A stretch of DNA of 64,000 bases from Euryhalocaulis caribicus (GTDB taxonomy: Bacteria > Pseudomonadota > Alphaproteobacteria > Caulobacterales > Maricaulaceae), in contig NZ_ASJA01000011.1 of assembly GCF_000412185.1 (NCBI RefSeq), positions 49,245 through 113,244 of the forward strand. The letters are read 5' to 3'. A model generated the notes under the pieces. That model was not told the origin of the DNA. It did not search any database and saw only the letters and a list, made by a program, of their open reading frames with translations. Below are positions 8,716-16,358 of the stretch, piece by piece. The translations under genes were made by a program, and so were the position numbers. Every line of letters starts with the position of its first letter. The first letter of the stretch is position 1.

Positions 8716-9350
8716 GGTGCGAGCCTTCCGATCTCGGCCGCAAGCGCCGCCACTTCCCGCGCGGCGATGCTGTCCGCGTCGTACTCGCAAGCGAGGCGGC
8801 CGGACTGCGCGGCCGACGCAAAGATGACGCGCTGGCCGATCGTCGCGCGGAGCGCGGGCGGGTCCTGGTCGGCGAGCGCATCACCGGTCTCGCGCGCGAT
8901 GATGGTTCGTGCCGGACAGCGGTTGAGGAGGAAGCGCACGGCGAGCTGCGGCCGGAATATCCGTGCCTCCTCGATCAGGCGCAGGATCTCCGCCGAGGCC
9001 CAGCCATCGAAGGGTGACGGCTGCACCGGAATGAGGATGACGTCGGCGGCAAGTAGCGTCGAGCGCATCAGTCCCGCGACGCGCGGCGGACCGTCTATGA
9101 CAATATGATCGGCAGAGCGGGCGAGTTCAGGCGCTTCGTGGTGGAGCGTATCCCGCGCCAAGCCAATGACGCCAAAGCGTCGCGGCAGACGCTCGTGGCT
9201 GCGCCGTTCGGACCAGTCGAGCGCCGATCCCTGCGGGTCGGCATCGATCAGGGTGACGGTGCTTCCGCCTCGCGCCCATTCGCCGGCGAGGTGCAATGCG
9301 AGCGTTGTCTTGCCGACACCGCCTTTTTGATTGACGAACGCCGCAATCAT
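8712..9350 (-). CDS. parA: ParA-family partition ATPase
   Basis: The 212-aa protein begins MIAAFVNQKGGVGKTTLALH, a deviant Walker A (KGGVGKTT) typical of ParA/MinD, with a switch motif TLIDADPQGSALDW and a Walker B-like HIVIDGPPR. The length fits the short (type Ib) ParA class that lacks an N-terminal HTH. It is embedded between repA and the RHH-like gene with 4-nt overlaps. In ICEs such ParA proteins stabilise the excised circle or promote transfer. Confidence 0.95.
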   Translation of the reverse strand: MIAAFVNQKGGVGKTTLALHLAGEWARGGSTVTLIDADPQGSALDWSERRSHERLPRRFGVIGLARDTLHHEAPELARSADHIVIDGPPRVAGLMRSTLLAADVILIPVQPSPFDGWASAEILRLIEEARIFRPQLAVRFLLNRCPARTIIARETGDALADQDPPALRATIGQRVIFASAAQSGRLACEYDADSIAAREVAALAAEIGRLAP

Positions 9351-10522
9351 GAAGCGTCTCCCGCACCAGTACGGGCCGGATCGCTCTTGGAGGCAGCGTC
9401 GTCATCGCGTTCAGTAAATGCCGTCGGGCGTCCGTGTTTCTCCTCTTTTTGGCCCGTCGGAGAGCGGTTTTCCCCAGAAGGCACGCCCCTACAAAAGTTA
9501 GATTCTTTGTTAGACTCTAAGTTAAGGGGTCGATTTTCGCTTTGTGCGGAAGAGGTTAGATGCGGTTTGGGTTCCCGATAGCACGATGGGTCGGTTCCCG
9601 ATGGCACGATAGTCCGGGTTCCCGATAGCACGACGGCTTCCACAGCCTGCCCACAGGGCGTCGGCTCGAAAGCGAGCAGCGTGCGTCCGCCCGCCTCGAT
9701 TTCGAGAAACAGGGAGTAGCCTGGCAGCGGCTGGCGCTGGATGATCGCGCGCAGTTCGAAGGCGAAACGCTTGAACGGCGAGAGGCTTCCGGATTTGACG
9801 TAGAGGTGCCGGAAGTCGAACCGCCAGCCGCGCTTCTGCCGGCCGCCATGCTTGCGCACGATCCGGTAGAGCCAGCGCTCGATCCCGCCCGTGAGGCCGA
9901 AATAGGCGCGGTCGATGGTGAGGACGAGCGCCTCGTCCAACACTGCCTTGTAGAACCAGTCCGGCACGATGAGTTCGATGCCATCCGGATTGCCGAACGC
10001 ATCGGCGCGTTCGGTCCATTCGTTGATCCAAGAGAAGCGGTGCATGCGCCGACCGGTCGCTGGTGCAACAGAGTTGGGCTCAATGCGGCTTCGAGGATTC
10101 GCCGGAGGTTGCCGCAAGGTGGTCGCGACCGTGGTCGATTGAAGGCGGTCGAGCGCGGCCCTCAGACGGCGATAGTCGCGCGCGCCGGTGCCACGTCCGA
10201 TGAAGGTCAGGATTTCATATGGGGTGGTGGCGATCAGGCGCGACGTGCGAAAGCCGTTGTCGCGCGCCTCAACGATCTGGCTGGCCGCCCAGATCAGGAT
10301 GTCCGCATCCCAGATTGTGGCCATGCCATGCTCTGGGACGGCTTCTACGCGGATGGCGATCTCGCCCGCTCGGAAGTCGATCGGCTCGACGCGGTGGGAC
10401 TTGGAGAGGGAAAAGAAGGGATAGGCCATGAGGTCCTGCGCGTCGCGTGGCGCGAGATCGCTCGGCAGAGCGCGGAACAGCTCAAGCTGCTCCCGTTCCG
10501 ATCTGCGGGGCCGCGCCGTCAT
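9347..10522 (-). CDS. repA: Replication initiator protein A (RepA, RPA family)
   Basis: The 391-aa protein matches plasmid replication initiator protein A: PFFSLSKSHRVEPIDFRAG, WDADILIWAASQIVEARDNG, and RRLRAALDRLQSTTVATTLR, followed by the winged-helix region with the HGGRQKRGWRFDFRHLYVKSG segment. Such proteins start replication of alphaproteobacterial plasmids; inside an ICE they imply that the excised circle can replicate. The C-terminal ~90 residues are low-complexity (Ser/Pro/Arg) and probably disordered. It overlaps parA by 4 nt. Confidence 0.9.
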   Translation of the reverse strand: MTARPRRSEREQLELFRALPSDLAPRDAQDLMAYPFFSLSKSHRVEPIDFRAGEIAIRVEAVPEHGMATIWDADILIWAASQIVEARDNGFRTSRLIATTPYEILTFIGRGTGARDYRRLRAALDRLQSTTVATTLRQPPANPRSRIEPNSVAPATGRRMHRFSWINEWTERADAFGNPDGIELIVPDWFYKAVLDEALVLTIDRAYFGLTGGIERWLYRIVRKHGGRQKRGWRFDFRHLYVKSGSLSPFKRFAFELRAIIQRQPLPGYSLFLEIEAGGRTLLAFEPTPCGQAVEAVVLSGTRTIVPSGTDPSCYREPKPHLTSSAQSENRPLNLESNKESNFCRGVPSGENRSPTGQKEEKHGRPTAFTERDDDAASKSDPARTGAGDAS

Positions 10523-10530
10523 GGAAGTAA

Positions 10531-10803
10531 TCAGCGGTTCTCGGCTGACGACGGATCGTCATGACGTTTGGCCGGAAGGACCGTACCGACGCCGGGGTCG
10601 GAGGTGGATCGCTTGGCGCCACGTTCCGCCCAGGCCTGCAGGTCATCGACGGCATAGACGACACGGCCACCGAGTTTGCGGTAGGCGGGACCGGTTCCGT
10701 AGGTTCGGTGTTTCTCGAGGGTTCGGGCGGAAAGGCTGAGAAAACGGGCCGCCTCGGGCGTTCTCAGATAGCGCGGCGGTATACCGGCGGTGGCTGCGGA
10801 CAT
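10531..10803 (-). CDS. rdfS: RdfS-like excisionase (recombination directionality factor)
   Basis: A 90-aa winged-HTH protein of the AlpA/excisionase type: YLRTPEAARFLSLSARTLEKH is the recognition HTH and GRVVYAVDDLQAWAERG the wing. It is the first gene of the rdfS-repA-parA-traF-type operon, as in ICEMlSymR7A, where RdfS pairs with the integrase to drive excision and is switched on by FseA. A strong Shine-Dalgarno GGAGG lies 7 nt upstream of the ATG and is partly inside a leader hairpin (10814-10864). Assignment rests on fold, position and the neighbouring DUF2285 regulators. Confidence 0.85.
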   Translation of the reverse strand: MSAATAGIPPRYLRTPEAARFLSLSARTLEKHRTYGTGPAYRKLGGRVVYAVDDLQAWAERGAKRSTSDPGVGTVLPAKRHDDPSSAENR

Positions 10804-10813
10804 GATCGTGCCT

Positions 10814-10864
10814 CCGTGATCCTTGTTGGCGCCGCCGGATATCGGCGGAGCGTCAGGGTCACGG
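10814..10864 (-). promoter_or_regulatory. Nested leader hairpin overlapping the rdfS ribosome-binding site
   Basis: In mRNA sense the outer arms are CCGTGACCC (10864-10856) and GGATCACGG (10822-10814), and an inner perfect hairpin CCGCCG-ATATC-CGGCGG lies at 10848-10832 (arms 10843-10848 and 10832-10837). The outer 3' arm includes two bases of the GGAGG that precedes the rdfS ATG, so folding could lower RdfS translation. The layout recalls the three larger leader elements at 24.2, 27.1 and 29.1 kb but the sequence is not the same. Confidence 0.5.
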
Positions 10865-10935
10865 TGGCGGAGAATAAAGGGCGTGGGGGAGTGCGAAGAT
10901 TCGAAAGAAAATTCGCACCCCGATGGCTGCTGGTC

Positions 10936-11689
10936 TCAGGCGGGGCGATGTCCGAGAAGAAGCCTGCGATAACCGCCCGCAACGAGATCGAGACCAGAGG
11001 CGGTGCGACGCATCACGGTGTCGCGCAAAGGAGTGGACTTCCAGGTGATGGCGTTGACTGGAGCGGCGCCGAAGACGGCTTCGGCGATTTCCTGATAGGT
11101 GGCCCCTGCACGTCGACCGTCGATCGCGCGGAGGCTTTCGATGAGGCGTTGTCGGCGTTGCGGCGTAATTCGCGTGTCAGCCGATGCTCGGTGATGAAGG
11201 GCAGCATCGCGGAACCGAATAATCGCCTCGACTCGATCCTGCATGAACTGGTCGATGAGGGTAACGGCCGCCACCGGTCCGTCAGGTGCTCTGCCATCGA
11301 GGCAGATTGCCACGAAGTGCTCGGTGTCGATCACAAAGTGAATATAGAGTCCTTCATCCGATGTTCGGGCGTCGTCCGGAACGACCTTGAAGTTCACGGT
11401 TGTCATGTTTAGCCCCTGCTGAGGGGCGAAGATCAGGACGCTTGGGTCGACAGCAGGGCTCCAGAAGATGTCGGCATTTGGCGCGGACAAGTACGGCGCT
11501 ATCGGGAAAGCGTAACCCCCAGTGCGCCGTCAGCGCTGTCGCAGAGTGATCGTCCGCGGGATCGGAGGCCGAGACTTCCTTTTCGTATTCAGGGTTGCGC
11601 CTGAGGAACTCCCAAGCGAGTTCGGAAGGATTCAGACCGTTCAGATATCGATAGTCCGTCGGGTCGCGCCAGTTCGTTTCCGCCACCAT
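10936..11689 (-). CDS. fseA: FseA-like excision activator, DUF6499 + DUF2285, made only by +1 frameshift near 11503
   Basis: An ATG at 11689, preceded by AGGA, opens a frame beginning MVAETNWRDPTDYRYLNGLN, a DUF6499 N-terminal domain, and running through AHWGLRFP. In that frame translation then loses similarity and stops at 11354. The DUF2285 part (NADIFWSPAVDPSVLIFAP to the stop at 10936) is in the frame shifted forward by one base. Joining them after the proline codon CCC (11506-11504), skipping base 11503, gives a protein of about 250 aa, the usual length for these fused regulators. The ICEMlSymR7A activator FseA is likewise made from two overlapping genes (msi172/msi171) by programmed frameshifting, and switches on rdfS. 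A plain disabling mutation is the alternative. Confidence 0.8.
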
Positions 11690-11806
11690 GCCGATTTCCT
11701 CCCCGACTCTACGCGGTGGTTCGCACGTCGTTGGAAGATCGCGTTAAAATTGAAACTTGGATAGCCGGGCAACCGGCATAAAGAGATGCGTGTTGCGCAT
11801 CACCTG

Positions 11807-12070
11807 TCAGTGATAGGCGGATCGAAGGAGATCGCGGTAGCCGTTCTCAGTCATCCAGTGCGCGCGGGCGAGATGTGTCTGGTGAACGTGCTGAGCGCGA
11901 TCGGGCTGCACGTTGGGATCGAGACCAAAGATGATGCGGACCGCTTCAGCCCAATGCGCGGCGTCGGCCTCCGCATCGAGCAAGCGAAGATAGGTCGCAA
12001 AATGTGCACGATCGTATTCGGTCAAGTGTTCGCTTTGCGGCGGCTCGTCCAGAAAGTCAGCTTGCCCCAT
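11807..12070 (-). CDS. qseM: QseM-like DUF2285 antiactivator
   Basis: From ATG 12070 (MGQADFLDEPPQSEHLTEYD) the protein has 87 aa. It is a stand-alone DUF2285 domain: LLDAEADAAHWAEAVRIIFG, then a Pro-Asp-Arg-Ala segment and HLARAHWMTENGYRDLL. DUF2285 is a helix-turn-helix variant; the small member QseM of ICEMlSymR7A binds and blocks FseA and TraR. Lying next to an FseA-like gene, this copy is probably the antiactivator. Longer in-frame starts give a non-conserved extension. No LuxR-type TraR gene is in the window. Confidence 0.8.
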   Translation of the reverse strand: MGQADFLDEPPQSEHLTEYDRAHFATYLRLLDAEADAAHWAEAVRIIFGLDPNVQPDRAQHVHQTHLARAHWMTENGYRDLLRSAYH

Positions 12071-12195
12071 CTGTTCCCCAGTCTCTTGGCGCGAGGCCTC
12101 GGTGCGTATGGTTAACGCAATTTGCCGAAAATTGTAGAGGCGCGCTGAAAAATCGCTGCGAAAGGTGTGGCGCATTGCGCCTGACACCTCCGTTG

Positions 12196-12456
12196 TCAGG
12201 CCAGCGCTTCTGGCTTGTTAGGGTTCGTGGCATCGACAATCATCACTCCTTCGCCTCGGTCAGAGGACAGGAAGACGATGCCAGCTGCTTCCAGCGCCCG
12301 GCGAATCTGGTCGCATGTGCTCTCATGCACCTTGAGTCCGTTGACGGACTCGAGGCGCTTGAGCGCGGTCAGCGAAACCAGGGCCTTTTCAGCGAGCATC
12401 TCTTGTGTCCAACCGAGCAATGCGCGCGCGGCCCGTGCCTGTCGGGCGGTGATCAT
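12196..12456 (-). CDS. XRE-family HTH regulator (QseC-like position)
   Basis: An 86-aa protein: MITARQARAARALLGWTQEM opens a Cro/C1 HTH (ALLGWTQEMLAEKALVSLTAL), followed by a short C-terminal strand region (GIVFLSSDRGEGVMIVDATN). It lies just upstream of the QseM-like gene on the same strand. In ICEMlSymR7A the small HTH protein QseC represses qseM, so this is a plausible counterpart, although there the genes are divergent. A perfect 15-bp palindrome at 12500-12514 is its probable operator. Confidence 0.8.
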   Translation of the reverse strand: MITARQARAARALLGWTQEMLAEKALVSLTALKRLESVNGLKVHESTCDQIRRALEAAGIVFLSSDRGEGVMIVDATNPNKPEALA

Positions 12457-12499
12457 GCATGATCACCTCCTACAGACCCCGGCATTCACGCCACTAAAA

Positions 12500-12514
12500 C
12501 GACTATAATAGTCG
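12500..12514. promoter_or_regulatory. Perfect 15-bp palindrome, probable XRE operator
   Basis: CGACTATAATAGTCG is a perfect dyad (7-bp arms around one A), centred about 50 bp upstream of the XRE start at 12456. It overlaps an AT-rich TATAAT-like stretch, so bound repressor would occlude the promoter of the XRE-qseM transcript. Confidence 0.65.
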
Positions 12515-12640
12515 CCTTTGCCAGATTTGGAAGCGGAAAAACCGTTTTGAATCGGGCCATCGGCGGTTGACGGCGCATCTGATTCGGTCGGCGATAGAAG
12601 AGGTCCCGCCCGGACCTGCCGGGCGGGAATCTGTCCGGCG

Positions 12641-12961
12641 TCACTCGCCGTTGCGGCGGGTGGGGCGGGACCAGATGAGGCTGTAACCGCCGTCCTCGTC
12701 GTCGAAGAGGTTGGCATAGATCGGAGCGGTGAAGCTCGGATCGTCGAGCTTGAGGCCGAGATAGTCGCGACCCTCGTTCGACTGCTTGGACCAGGCGGCT
12801 CCGATCTCGGCGCGGCCGACCAGGACGCGGTGGCTGGGAGCGTTCTCGCTGGTCTGGTTGGTTTCGGGGACGATGCGGACGTTCTTGGCCTGCACGTTGA
12901 GGGTGACGATTTCGCCGGTGAATTCGTTGCCGGACTTCTTGAAGGTGCCGATGGTTGCCAT
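12641..12961 (-). CDS. DUF736 family protein (second copy)
   Basis: A 106-aa DUF736 protein beginning MATIGTFKKSGNEFTGEI, with NAPSHRVLVGRAEIGAAW and a C-terminal GGYSLIWSRPTRR. It is a paralogue of the gene at 7020-7355, similar along its whole length. The function is unknown; the family is a marker of alphaproteobacterial conjugative elements. It stands alone with its own long upstream region, which shares an 18-bp sequence with that of the DUF2493 gene. Confidence 0.85.
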   Translation of the reverse strand: MATIGTFKKSGNEFTGEIVTLNVQAKNVRIVPETNQTSENAPSHRVLVGRAEIGAAWSKQSNEGRDYLGLKLDDPSFTAPIYANLFDDEDGGYSLIWSRPTRRNGE

Positions 12962-13541
12962 GGTAGTTCTCCTTGATCACTGGTTTCGAGCCCGCACCAC
13001 GCGGCCTCGATGGCGATCGGAGAGGCCGGAGGTGATCGACGGCGCATCGCTTGCGACCGCAGCGTCAGCGGAGGATGGCAGCCGAAGAACTTTCTTGTTG
13101 CGCGAGGAATGGGCGCGCAGCGGCCAGGGGATGAAAGTTGGAAGGCGCCATTGCGCCATAGGCGATCGAGGCGCAGCCGGCCTTCGGCCAGATCAGCCCA
13201 TTGAAGAGGCCGTTTGGAGCGGTCGGCTCACAGGGATAGTTCAAGGAGAGAATGGCAATACCGAACCCCCCGGTTTAAGTCCGGCGAAGGCACGGAAATC
13301 GTCTTTGGTCCTGCAGGCCAGTCCGCTTCATACCCAGCGATGCCACCTGATGCGGAAACAAGCCGCTCTGCGTCCGTCACCGGTCGCACGTTTCGGGGCA
13401 AATCACGCCATGGCGTCCGGGAGTGCCGGCGCTCAACCGAAATCGCCGATCCGTCCCGTACCGCGCCCCACATTGCTCACCCTTCGATATGGGCGCGGCA
13501 CAAAACCTCAGCCCCTGTCCCGGCTTCACCTACCGTTGTGT
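12962..13541. other. 580-bp region without a supported gene; upstream region of DUF736
   Basis: No reading frame here has homologue-like composition. The part nearest the DUF736 start contains GCGTCAGCGGAGGATGGC (13062-13079), shared with the region upstream of the DUF2493 gene (18626-18643) at a similar distance from the start codon. Farther right (13250-13541) I see no repeats, tRNA or clear promoter. Confidence 0.5.
13062..13079 (-). repeat. Shared 18-bp upstream element, copy 1
   Basis: GCGTCAGCGGAGGATGGC on the + strand, about 100 bp upstream of the DUF736 start (12961). An identical 18-mer is 108 bp upstream of the DUF2493 start. Flanks are related but diverged (T-rich stretch, then a GCGCGA/CGCGAT segment and GGCC), so the similarity extends beyond the 18 bp. 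It may be a promoter or regulator-binding region common to element genes. Confidence 0.6.
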
Positions 13542-13979
13542 TCAGATGCTGGCGGCGGTCTGCCCGGCAGGTCCGGGCGGGGCCATTGAGGTCACGCGCA
13601 CGAAGGCCGTGATGCCGACCGCCACCGCGCCGATTACTGAGAAGACGGTCTGCCAGGTTTCCGACGGCATGAGATGTCTGACGATCCCGTGAGTGGCGTG
13701 GAAACCCGCGATGGCCGCAGGTGCGACGAAGGCGAGCGCCACGGCGAGTTTCACCCACATCGGTCGGGCGAACAAGATGAGGAATTGCGCAAGGCCGAAC
13801 ACGAGGCCCGCGCCGACAAGCCCGACAAGGACGCTGCCCGGCAGGCCGGCGCCGGTCTCATAGGCCCACATGCCTGCCGCGACGCCCCCGAGCGCGGGCA
13901 ATGCGTAGATGGCGAGCGTGAACAGCAACCAGCAGAGGACCGCAATTGCGGCGATGGATCCGAGAATAGCAATAATCAT
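13542..13979 (-). CDS. Small membrane protein with four to five hydrophobic segments
   Basis: From ATG 13979 (MIIAILGSIAAIAVLCWLLF) the product is 145 aa, with hydrophobic segments at about residues 2-22, 24-40, 48-66, 73-92 and 108-130. There is no catalytic motif. I do not recognise a named family. It is in the inner membrane by composition. It stands alone between DUF736 and the TetR cassette, so it may be an old element gene or a cargo remnant. The longer in-frame start (14039) adds a Gly-rich stretch and is unlikely. Confidence 0.7.
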   Translation of the reverse strand: MIIAILGSIAAIAVLCWLLFTLAIYALPALGGVAAGMWAYETGAGLPGSVLVGLVGAGLVFGLAQFLILFARPMWVKLAVALAFVAPAAIAGFHATHGIVRHLMPSETWQTVFSVIGAVAVGITAFVRVTSMAPPGPAGQTAASI

Positions 13980-14153
13980 GGTGGCATCTCCGTAAGATGA
14001 GGTTCGAACGGTCGCGCCTCCACCACCACCACGGCGCAATCAAAAGTGTATCATACTTAGGGTTGAGCTGCGAATGGGAAGGTCCGCTCTGAGCCCACTG
14101 TGTCGGATGCTGCGGTGCTAACGAACGGCTGCTTACCAAAAGCCATCCCACGG

Positions 14154-14183
14154 TTGACACAGACTAGACGACCGGTCTAATAT
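14154..14183 (+). promoter_or_regulatory. Promoter with embedded TetR operator, probably leaderless
   Basis: TTGACA (14154-14159) and TAATAT (14178-14183) are 18 bp apart, a near-consensus sigma-70 promoter. Between and overlapping them is TAGACGACCGGTCTA (14165-14179), an inverted repeat of the TAGAC/GTCTA type typical of TetR-family operators. The ATG at 14191 is only 8 nt beyond the -10 box, so the mRNA would be leaderless. Bound TetR would block RNA polymerase and autoregulate the four-gene cassette. Confidence 0.8.
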
Positions 14184-14190
14184 TATTTCC

Positions 14191-14799
14191 ATGAAAACCT
14201 CTGACCAAATTATTGAAGCGGGCAAGGCGGCGTTGATCAATCGAGGCTACGCCGGGACCGGCCTGAAAGATGTCCTTGGTGCCGCGCGGGTCCCAAAGGG
14301 CTCCTTCTATCATTTCTTCGCATCCAAAGAGGCATTCGCCGCCTCGGTTTTGGAAAGCTACGATCGTCAGTTTGACGACTTCTTCGTAGACTGCTTCGAA
14401 AACCCCGACCTGTTGCCGCGCGAGCAGCTCAGGCGATTTTTCGTCGGAAGCATCGAGCGCCTCGAAGATGAGAAATTCCAAACCGGTTGCCTGATCGGGC
14501 TCATAGGCATGGAGGCCAGCATCACATCGTCGGCTCTGCGTCAGACGGCATCGAAGGTTATGAACCGATGGCAGGATCTGATCACAGACTGCCTCACTCG
14601 GGCAGAGCGCTCCGGTGAGCTGAGGTCTGACGTCTCGCCGGAAGAGCTTGCCCAGTTCATCCTGAATGGATGGGAAGGGGCGATGCTCCGAATGCGGATC
14701 GAGCAATCGGCGGAACCTCTCTCCAACTTTGCAAATCTGGTATTCGACGGGTTCTTCGTCGCGCCCAATTCCGAAGGTCAGGGGCGAAGAGATGACTAG
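14191..14799 (+). CDS. TetR/AcrR-family regulator of the cargo cassette
   Basis: The 202-aa protein has the N-terminal TetR HTH (IIEAGKAALINRGYAGTG, then DVLGAARVPKGSFYHFF) and a C-terminal ligand domain. PKGSFYHFFASKE is characteristic of the subgroup that includes AcuR and related repressors. It is the first gene of a + strand cassette and its stop overlaps the next ATG by 8 nt. It probably represses the cassette through the operator at 14165-14179; the inducer is unknown. Confidence 0.92.
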   Translation: MKTSDQIIEAGKAALINRGYAGTGLKDVLGAARVPKGSFYHFFASKEAFAASVLESYDRQFDDFFVDCFENPDLLPREQLRRFFVGSIERLEDEKFQTGCLIGLIGMEASITSSALRQTASKVMNRWQDLITDCLTRAERSGELRSDVSPEELAQFILNGWEGAMLRMRIEQSAEPLSNFANLVFDGFFVAPNSEGQGRRDD

Positions 14800-15958
14800 T
14801 CCTCTCTTCGGGACTCAGGTCCGGAAATCACCCTATTTTGAGCGCACGCGTGATGCCGGATGCACCAGCTTTTCAATTTACAATCATATCCTGACCCCTC
14901 GGGATTTCGGAGATGTCGATGCAAACTATCGAGCCATCACCGAAAGGGTCGTCCTCATAGACGCAACCCCTCAAAGACAGGTCGAGGTTGTTGGACCGGA
15001 TGCTCTAGCCTTTGTTCAAACGCTGACGCCGCGCAATCTCGAAAGATTCAAGCCCGGCCAGTCCCGCTATGCCTTGATCACCGCTCCGAATGGCGGCGTC
15101 ATCAGCGATCCCGTGATCACCTTCACCGAAGACGGCAGAATTTGGCTCTCTGCTGCGGACGGTGATCTCATCCTCTGGGTTTTAGGCCTCGCTGAAAACG
15201 CAACCCAGGACGTTGCTGTGCGCGAAGTGGATGTCGCCGCGATGCAAGTCCAAGGCCCGGCAAGCGTTGCCGTGATGGAGGCTGTTGTTGGCGCGCAGAT
15301 ACATGATCTCCAATGGTATCGGAACGGGACGATCAGGGTCGGTGGCACAGACGTGCTGATTACGCGAACAGGCTGGACCAGCGAGCTTGGATTCGAGCTT
15401 TATCCCTTGTCAGAGGATGGCCCGGCGATCTGGGACCGGGTGGTGGATGCGGGTCAGGCGCACGGCCTTGCCGTTGGTCACACATCGACGGCGCGGCGCA
15501 TCGAAGGCGGCATCCTGGCGATGATCGCCGATATGGACATTCAAACCACAGCGCTGGAAGTCGCCTCTCCAAAATTGCTTGATCTTGATCAGCCAACTGA
15601 ATTTGTGGGCAAAGCCGCGCTGCTGGCGGAACGTGAGCGGGGTGCCAGGCGTGAAATCGTCGGGATGATCATCGACGGGCCAGCATTCCCTCATCCGAAC
15701 GAGGAGTATTGGCAGGTCCATCGGGCGCGGCAATGGATTGGCACCGTCACAAGCGCCGTCTTTTCGCCCCGTCTGTCGAAAAATATCGCCATCGGTTTGA
15801 TCGAAGCCAACTCCGCCACCCTCGGCGATACCGTCGATGTCGAGACCGGTTTTGGGGCGCGTCGAGCTGAGATCGTCCGCCTCCCCTTCTATGATGCCGA
15901 CAAGTCTATTCCACGAGGGGCGAAGACGTGGCCAGAGATCACGGGTGATCATCTATGA
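14792..15958 (+). CDS. GcvT-family aminomethyltransferase/demethylase, DmdA-like
   Basis: From ATG 14792 (MTSPLFGTQVRKSPYFERTR) the product is 388 aa. It belongs to the glycine-cleavage T-protein/YgfZ fold that passes one-carbon units to tetrahydrofolate. SIYNHILTPRDFG, RQVEVVGPDALAFVQTLTPR, ARRIEGGILAMIADMD and VTSAVFSPRLSKNIAIGLIE resemble dimethylsulfoniopropionate demethylase (DmdA) more than housekeeping GcvT, and no other glycine-cleavage genes are present. A DMSP or other methylated-substrate demethylase is therefore likely, but the substrate is inferred. It is coupled to TetR (8-bp overlap) and rhodanese (4-nt overlap). Confidence 0.75.
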   Translation: MTSPLFGTQVRKSPYFERTRDAGCTSFSIYNHILTPRDFGDVDANYRAITERVVLIDATPQRQVEVVGPDALAFVQTLTPRNLERFKPGQSRYALITAPNGGVISDPVITFTEDGRIWLSAADGDLILWVLGLAENATQDVAVREVDVAAMQVQGPASVAVMEAVVGAQIHDLQWYRNGTIRVGGTDVLITRTGWTSELGFELYPLSEDGPAIWDRVVDAGQAHGLAVGHTSTARRIEGGILAMIADMDIQTTALEVASPKLLDLDQPTEFVGKAALLAERERGARREIVGMIIDGPAFPHPNEEYWQVHRARQWIGTVTSAVFSPRLSKNIAIGLIEANSATLGDTVDVETGFGARRAEIVRLPFYDADKSIPRGAKTWPEITGDHL

Positions 15959-16350
15959 GTAGCGTTTCCATCCGTCCGGTATCGGAGCTCGTAGCAGAAG
16001 CAAACAAGCGGGTGCCCAGTATCAAAGCCGAGGAATACAATGCGAGTGAAGCCTCGGCTTCGGACGTTTTGATCGACCTCCGGGACATCCGGGAACGAGA
16101 ACGCGAAGGGTTCATCCCAGGCAGCAAACACTGTCCGCGCGGGATGCTGGAGTTCTGGGCCGATCCGAAGAGTCCTTACCATAAACCCTTCTTCGACCCT
16201 TCCAGGACGCTCACGCTGTATTGCGCCTCAGGATGGCGCTCAGCTCTTTCGGCCGCAACTCTCATTGATATGGGCTTTCCGCAGGTCAGACACATCAGCG
16301 ACGGTTTCAAAGGCTGGAAGGCCAGTGGTGGTCCGGCGGACGCTGGGTAG
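15955..16350 (+). CDS. Rhodanese-like sulfurtransferase
   Basis: A single 131-aa rhodanese domain: VLIDLRDIREREREGFIPGS is the CH2A-like N-terminal motif, and the active-site loop is CASGWRS with the catalytic Cys after strand beta (TLYCASGWRSALSA). Such proteins transfer sulfane sulfur. The start overlaps the previous stop (ATGA). Next to a DmdA-like protein it suggests sulfur metabolism linked to methylthio compounds; this link is inference from context. Confidence 0.9.
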   Translation: MSSVSIRPVSELVAEANKRVPSIKAEEYNASEASASDVLIDLRDIREREREGFIPGSKHCPRGMLEFWADPKSPYHKPFFDPSRTLTLYCASGWRSALSAATLIDMGFPQVRHISDGFKGWKASGGPADAG

Positions 16351-16358
16351 TTGGTCTG

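Noticed and set aside
10936..11490. DUF2285 part as an independent gene starting at a TTG near 11488
   Set aside because: No ribosome-binding site is evident, and homology continues upstream across the frame change, so a fused product is preferred.
12786..13589. 267-codon + strand frame in the DUF736 upstream region
   Set aside because: It overlaps DUF736 antisense, has no recognisable domain, and its sequence is unlike a protein.
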